Positions 60,001 through 64,000 of a DNA stretch of 64,000 nt are shown here, in pieces. The stretch is from the NCBI RefSeq assembly GCF_018398425.1, contig NZ_JADPMV010000002.1:434001-498000 (forward strand), given 5' to 3'. Position numbers and translations under genes: made by a program. This DNA is from Pseudomonas lalucatii. GTDB lineage: Bacteria > Pseudomonadota > Gammaproteobacteria > Pseudomonadales > Pseudomonadaceae. Below the pieces are notes generated by a model. It saw nothing but the letters and a program-made list of their open reading frames with translations. It was not told the DNA's origin and searched no databases. Position 1 is the first letter of the stretch. The number at the start of each line of letters is the position of its first letter.

Positions 60001-60438
60001 TCAGGCGCCGATGCGCTTGACCAACCGCGCCTGCAGCGCCTCCAGCTCGGCCGGATCGGCCTTGTTCGCCGCATGGATGCCCAGGCCCTGGCCGGCATAC
60101 CGCGGGATGATGTGCATGTGCAGGTGGAACACCGTCTGCCCCGCCGGCGCGCCGTTGAACTGCGCCACCTGCACCCCGGCCGGCTGAAGCTCGTCGACCA
60201 GCGCCCGGGCCAGGCGCTGGGTCGCGGCCATCAGCGTGCCCAGGCTGTCCGCGTCGATCTCCAGCAGGTTGCGCGCCGCCACCCGCTTGGGGATCACCAG
60301 GGTATGGCCCAGGGACTGCGGGAACAGGTCGAGGAAGGCGAGCACCTCGTCGTCCTCGTACAGCTTGAAACAGGGGGCCTCGCCGCGAATAATCTGGGCG
60401 AAGATGTTCTGCGGGTCGTAGTCGCCATGCAGGCTCAT
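60001..60438 (-). CDS. HIT-family nucleotide hydrolase (HinT-like)
   Basis: 145 residues from ATG 60438 (AAAGGAA upstream). HIT motif T-V-F-H-L-H-M-H-I-I-P-R with all three His near residue 100; F-L-D-L-F-P-Q-S-L-G-H-T-L-V-I-P-K (L-V-I-P-K) is the first conserved block. Hydrolyses AMP-type phosphoramidates or dinucleotides by family. Convergent with the isochorismatase-like gene; 10 bp between stops. Confidence 0.92.
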   Translation of the reverse strand: MSLHGDYDPQNIFAQIIRGEAPCFKLYEDDEVLAFLDLFPQSLGHTLVIPKRVAARNLLEIDADSLGTLMAATQRLARALVDELQPAGVQVAQFNGAPAGQTVFHLHMHIIPRYAGQGLGIHAANKADPAELEALQARLVKRIGA

Positions 60439-60599
60439 CGGGTGTTCCTTTACCGAGGGGTCGAAACGCGCACCATAGCCGCTGCCCCCGCCGCGGAAAA
60501 GCCCCCTGTACTCGAGCATGGCTCGGGGCCGGCGGATGCACCGACCGGCGCCTGCGAGTATCTTCTGCGCTCCGCCTTCATCCAGGACCAGAGCACGCC

Positions 60600-61172
60600 A
60601 TGCGCACCCCGCTTATCCAGGCCGCACTCCTTTGCCTCACGGTGCTGTGCTCGTCCGCCCTTCAGGCCAGGGTCGAGGTCGAAGCCGCCTACGACAAGCG
60701 CCTCGGCACGGTGCTGGCCGCGCGGATTTCCGAGGACATCGCCCCCGGCGACTACGAAGCCCTGCTCAAGGGCCTGCGGGCCAACCCCGGGCGCTACGAG
60801 CGCCGGATAGTATTGCTGGACAGCATCGGCGGCAGCGCCCCGGAAGCCATGCGCATGGGCCGCCTGCTGCGCGAGACCCGCTTCGACGTGCTGGTGCCCC
60901 GCCGCGGCGTCTGCCAGGGCAGCTGCATCTACCTGCTGGCCGCCGGCCACAAGAAGACCGTGCGCGGCCATGTCGGCCTGCACCGCCCGCCCTTTGCCGG
61001 CGGCGACTCGGCCCAGGCCCAGGCCGTCCACCGGGGCGAGCATTACAGTCCGAGCGCCTACTTCCGCGAGATGAACATCCCCGGCCGCCTGGCCGAGGAG
61101 ATGCAGCGCATCGCACCGCACAACATGCGCCTGCTCGACCCGGAGCAGCTGGCCCGCTATCGGCTGAACTGA
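60600..61172 (+). CDS. Exported ClpP-fold protein of COG3904 type
   Basis: 190 residues. Signal peptide M-R-T-P-L-I-Q-A-A-L-L-C-L-T-V-L-C-S-S-A-L-Q-A. Mature part has V-L-L-D-S-I-G-G-S-A-P-E-A-M-R-M-G and V-C-Q-G-S-C-I-Y-L-L-A-A-G (the S-C pair at the position of the ClpP nucleophile). These proteins look like periplasmic relatives of ClpP/SppA; proteolysis is unproved. Two Cys of C-Q-G-S-C may form a disulfide. Confidence 0.82.
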   Translation: MRTPLIQAALLCLTVLCSSALQARVEVEAAYDKRLGTVLAARISEDIAPGDYEALLKGLRANPGRYERRIVLLDSIGGSAPEAMRMGRLLRETRFDVLVPRRGVCQGSCIYLLAAGHKKTVRGHVGLHRPPFAGGDSAQAQAVHRGEHYSPSAYFREMNIPGRLAEEMQRIAPHNMRLLDPEQLARYRLN

Positions 61173-61276
61173 AGCATTGCCCGCAGCGCGCGCCGCGCTC
61201 GACATGGATAGAGTCGCGCCCGGCGCTGTCGTATCCCAGGCAGGCTGGTGGTGTCTTCTGAGGTGGAGGTGTTGGG

Positions 61277-61591
61277 ATGGACTTGAAAGAACGGCTGGGG
61301 CTCTGGCTGCTGTGCGCAGCGCTCGGCGGCGCGATGAGCCCGGCGCAGGCCGATCATCGGCACGCGGAGGAGGAGTGGCAGGAGGAGTTCTGGGATGGTC
61401 CCTGCCGGGTCAAGCGCGAGTTCGACGACGGCGACTTCAAGGAAGAGATCAAGTGCCCCCACGGCCACGGCGCCTTCTGGCGCCCCGGCAAGTGGAAGGA
61501 CGAATACTGGGAGCGCGGTTGCCGGGTCAAGGTCGAAGCCAAGCACGACGAGTTCAAGAAAGAGGTCGAGTGCGACTATGACGACGATTGA
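61277..61591 (+). CDS. Secreted acidic protein with two tandem Trp/Cys motifs
   Basis: 104 residues, GGAGGTG before the ATG. Signal peptide ends near A-Q-A-D-H. The mature protein is two copies of a unit of about 33 residues: W-Q-E-E-F-W-D-G-P-C-R-V-K-R then E-E-I-K-C, and W-K-D-E-Y-W-E-R-G-C-R-V-K-V then K-E-V-E-C. Each holds two Cys and two Trp, so an intra-repeat disulfide is likely. Ends in an Asp-rich tail (Y-D-D-D). Family unknown to me. Confidence 0.78.
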   Translation: MDLKERLGLWLLCAALGGAMSPAQADHRHAEEEWQEEFWDGPCRVKREFDDGDFKEEIKCPHGHGAFWRPGKWKDEYWERGCRVKVEAKHDEFKKEVECDYDDD

Positions 61592-61689
61592 GCCCGGCCG
61601 GAGTCGGCGACGGCCGCCTCATGCCAGCCGCGCCGCCTACCTGCCAAGCGGCGCCGACCCGATCCCGGCCCCGCGCCCCTGCCCCCAGG

Positions 61690-62595
61690 TCACGCGCTGA
61701 CCCGTTCGCCCGCCACCGGCACTCGCACCCTGCGCAGCGACCAGCCCAGGGTCATGCCGGCCGCGGCCAGCAGGATGGCGCCGGTGCCCAGCAGCTGCAG
61801 CGGCTGCAGCTGATGACCGAAGGCCAGGAAGTCCACCAGTATCGCCACCACCGGGTAGATGAACGACAGCGCTCCGGTCAGGTGGGTCGGCAGTTTCTGG
61901 ATCGCGCCGTACAGCAGGATGTACATCAGCCCGGTGTGCACCACACCGAGGGTCACCAGCGCGCCCCAGCTGGACGCGCTGGTCGGCAGTTGCGCCAGGT
62001 TGGCGAAGGGCACCAGCATCAGGGTGCCGACGCAGACCTGGATCAGCGCGATCAGGTGCGGCGGCGTGCCCTTGAGTTTCTTCGCCACCAGGGCGGCCAG
62101 GGCGTAGAAGAAGGCCGCGCCCAGGGCCAGGAGGATACCGCCCAGGTAGTCGCTGCCGATATAGCCGGCGTTCGGCTTGGCCTGCACGATCAGCAGCATG
62201 CCGGCGAAGGCCAGGCCCAGCCACATCAGCTTGGTCGCGGTCAGGCGCTCGCCGAGGAACAGCGCGCCGAGCCCCACCAGGATGAACGGCTGGGTGTTGT
62301 ACACCGCCGTGGCGATGGAGATGGAGGCCCGCGGGTAGGCGGCGAACAGCAGCAGCCAGTTGAGCACGATGGCCACCCCGCCCAGCGCGGCGAAGGCCAG
62401 CAGGCGCGGCGTCAGGTGGCCCCGCAGCAGCCCCAGGGCGGCGCACACCGCCAGCAGCACCGGCGCGCCGATGGCGCAGCGCCAGAACACCACATCCATC
62501 GCCGGCTGCCCGGAATAGAGGACGAACCAGCCTATGGTTCCGGAAATCATCATCGCCGCGGTCATTTCGACCGAGCCACGCGCCTTGCTGTTCAT
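61690..62595 (-). CDS. EamA-family (DMT) permease
   Basis: 301 residues, GGAGGTG immediately before the ATG. Ten hydrophobic helices in two EamA repeats (first about 10-140, second 150-285). Drug/metabolite transporter superfamily; exports amino acids or similar small molecules in many cases. Divergent from an Lrp-family regulator whose operator candidate lies between, so export of an amino acid is plausible. Confidence 0.92.
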   Translation of the reverse strand: MNSKARGSVEMTAAMMISGTIGWFVLYSGQPAMDVVFWRCAIGAPVLLAVCAALGLLRGHLTPRLLAFAALGGVAIVLNWLLLFAAYPRASISIATAVYNTQPFILVGLGALFLGERLTATKLMWLGLAFAGMLLIVQAKPNAGYIGSDYLGGILLALGAAFFYALAALVAKKLKGTPPHLIALIQVCVGTLMLVPFANLAQLPTSASSWGALVTLGVVHTGLMYILLYGAIQKLPTHLTGALSFIYPVVAILVDFLAFGHQLQPLQLLGTGAILLAAAGMTLGWSLRRVRVPVAGERVSA

Positions 62596-62659
62596 GGAGC
62601 ACCTCCGTCAGTTGTCAGAGGCTAAGATATTATGCACAGCATCCATTTCACATGACGTA

Positions 62660-62689
62660 AATTAGGCCATATACAACAAAAACCTAATT
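62660..62689. promoter_or_regulatory. Inverted repeat, candidate Lrp-family operator
   Basis: AATTAGG (62660-62666) and CCTAATT (62683-62689), perfect 7-bp arms 16 bp apart, in the AT-rich gap between eamA and the Lrp-type gene. Confidence 0.55.
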
Positions 62690-62727
62690 ATAAAAGGCAA
62701 ATCCTCAACATAACGGAGAAACGGATA

Positions 62728-63204
62728 ATGCTGGACTCTCTCGACCAGAAAATTCTCGACGCCTTGCTGCAGGACTCGCGCATCTCCCTCAAGGCGCTGG
62801 CCGGCCAGGTCGGCCTGTCGTCCCCCGCCACCTCGGAGCGCGTGCGGCGCCTCGAGGAGCGCGGGGTGATCCGCGGCTTCACCATCGAGATCGACCCGCG
62901 GGCCCTGGGCTACCAGCTGCAGGCGATCGTGCGCATCAAGCCGCTGCCGGGCATGCTCCACCCGGTGCAGAAGCTGATCGAAGACACCGCCGAGTTCTGC
63001 GAGTGCGACAAGGTCACCGGCGATGACTGCTTCATCGCGCGCCTCTACCTGCGCTCCATCGACCAGCTCGACCATATTCTCGACCGCATCGCCGACAAGG
63101 CGCAGACCAGCACGTCGATCGTCAAATCGCAGCCGATCAAGCGCCGCCCGCCGGGCATTGGCCGGCGCGGGGTAGGCGGCAAGGCGGCCGAGGGGGCGAA
63201 CTAG
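62728..63204 (+). CDS. Lrp/AsnC-family transcriptional regulator
   Basis: 158 residues, ACGGAG before the ATG. HTH_AsnC at 1-60 (L-D-Q-K-I-L-D-A-L-L-Q-D-S-R-I-S, key S-R-I-S-L-K-A-L-A and E-R-V-R-R-L-E-E-R-G) and RAM ligand-binding domain at about 65-140 (C-D-K-V-T-G-D-D-C-F). Likely senses an amino acid. Divergent from the EamA exporter, the standard arrangement for an amino-acid-responsive efflux pair. Confidence 0.92.
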   Translation: MLDSLDQKILDALLQDSRISLKALAGQVGLSSPATSERVRRLEERGVIRGFTIEIDPRALGYQLQAIVRIKPLPGMLHPVQKLIEDTAEFCECDKVTGDDCFIARLYLRSIDQLDHILDRIADKAQTSTSIVKSQPIKRRPPGIGRRGVGGKAAEGAN

Positions 63205-63301
63205 GCGAAGCACTCAAGGGCCAATGACCGGCTCGACTTCCTTGCCCAGTGTCGGCCGAGGCGGAAGAATCCCGAAGCCCCCGAAAGGGCTCCTCACCAC
63301 G

Positions 63302-64000
63302 CTATGACAGGTCGGCGACCTCCCGCTCGATCATGCGCTTGATGTGCTCCTCGCTGTCGACCATGGTTTCACTGTCCTCGCGCAGCGACTTGACCAGCCC
63401 CGCTATCATGGCCAGCAGCACAAAGGTGAAGGGCAGAGCGCCGGCGATCGACGCCGCCTGCAGCGACTTCATGGCCTGGTCTCCGCCGACGAGCAGCAGG
63501 ATCAGCGTCACTCCACCCAGTACCGAACCCCATATGATGCGCTGCTGCACCGGCGGGCGACGGCCGAACGCCAGCAGTCGGCCCAGCACCAGGGTGCCGG
63601 AATCGGCAGAGGTGACGAAGAAAATAACCACCACGCCCAGTGCCGCGGCCTTGGCGATTGTTGCGGTGATACCCGGCGTCAGCACATCGAAGATGTTGTA
63701 GAAGGCGCCGGCATAGTCCCAGTTGTTGACGGCGGCATCGTAGATGCTCATGTCGGTGCCGTAGATGGCTTCGTTGATGCCCGCGGAACCGAGCACGCCG
63801 AACCAGACCAGGGCCACTACCGACGGGATGAACATCACGCCGAGCATGAACTCGCGGATGGTGCGGCCGCGGGAGATGCGCGCGATGAACATGCCGACGA
63901 AGCCAGCCCAGGCGATCCACCAGCCCCAGTAGAAGATGGTCCAGCCGCCCTGCCAGGTACGCTCTTCGGGGCTGCGTGCGGTCCAGAGCGTCATCGAGAC
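63302..64000 (-). CDS. BCCT-family betaine/choline/carnitine transporter, 5' part cut by window edge
   Basis: C-terminal 232 codons of a BCCT permease, frame open to the window end. The family Trp block is present as Y-W-G-W-W-I-A-W-A-G-F-V-G-M-F-I-A-R-I-S-R-G (key W-G-W-W-I-A-W). About five helices are visible, then a charged C-terminal tail (K-R-M-I-E-R-E-V-A-D-L-S). Imports osmoprotectants such as glycine betaine or choline. The regulatory N-terminus is outside. Confidence 0.9.
   Translation of the reverse strand, partial: VSMTLWTARSPEERTWQGGWTIFYWGWWIAWAGFVGMFIARISRGRTIREFMLGVMFIPSVVALVWFGVLGSAGINEAIYGTDMSIYDAAVNNWDYAGAFYNIFDVLTPGITATIAKAAALGVVVIFFVTSADSGTLVLGRLLAFGRRPPVQQRIIWGSVLGGVTLILLLVGGDQAMKSLQAASIAGALPFTFVLLAMIAGLVKSLREDSETMVDSEEHIKRMIEREVADLS

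Overview
The window is a GC-rich chromosomal segment of a Pseudomonas (gammaproteobacteria). Gene families and gene order support this. ybgC-tolQRAB-pal, ruvCAB, yebC, aspS, dps, slyX, an OprD-type porin, proS, acylphosphatase, hda, purMN, relA, cysM, gacS, ldhA and dinB follow the backbone order I remember for P. aeruginosa PAO1 (roughly PA0973 down to PA0916). The species cannot be fixed from this window.

Layout. 1-9450 (minus strand): envelope Tol-Pal operon, Holliday-junction operon, YebC and aspartyl-tRNA synthetase. 9.7-13.4 kb (plus): an Hpt/HD-GYP protein, Dps, a diguanylate cyclase and a membrane-anchored cold-shock protein. 13.4-26.5 kb: slyX, HIT protein, OprD-family porin, proS, lipoproteins, lytic transglycosylase, thioredoxin-like protein, YihY, ArsC/WrbA/DUF2069 operon and hda. 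33.3-53.3 kb: perM, DUF2066, purMN, Rof-like protein, mazG, relA, rlmD, cysM, gacS, ldhA, dinB, initiator tRNA and rimO. 53.4-64 kb is more accessory: TetR/DUF4442 pair, an extra-looking zapA locus, a PfkB-type phosphofructokinase, GlxA-type regulator with a cysteine hydrolase, a duplicated-motif secreted protein, EamA/Lrp pair and a truncated BCCT transporter.

The most interesting region is a 6.8-kb integrated element at 26566-33381, inserted in the 3' end of perM, immediately before hda. It has the early and integration genes of a Pf-type filamentous prophage: repressor, two small DNA-binding proteins, a replication initiator and a tyrosine integrase. I see no coat, ssDNA-binding or Zot/pI-type assembly gene. 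It also carries an AT-rich cargo block with an Mrr-like nuclease and two unknown ORFs, each of the latter followed by an attC-like folded repeat. The att cores can be read directly: joining the flanks at an 8-bp GTTTATAG repeat restores a longer PerM tail whose TGA overlaps the ATG of hda. The element supplies a replacement PerM tail and breaks the perM-hda overlap. Three 17-bp operator palindromes, tandem integrase arm-type repeats near both ends and a hairpin-rich non-coding region before rep complete a compact replicon. I interpret it as a filamentous-phage satellite or a reduced prophage carrying defence-like cargo.

All calls come from reading the sequence. Family assignments rest on recognised motifs and remembered homologues, not on searches.
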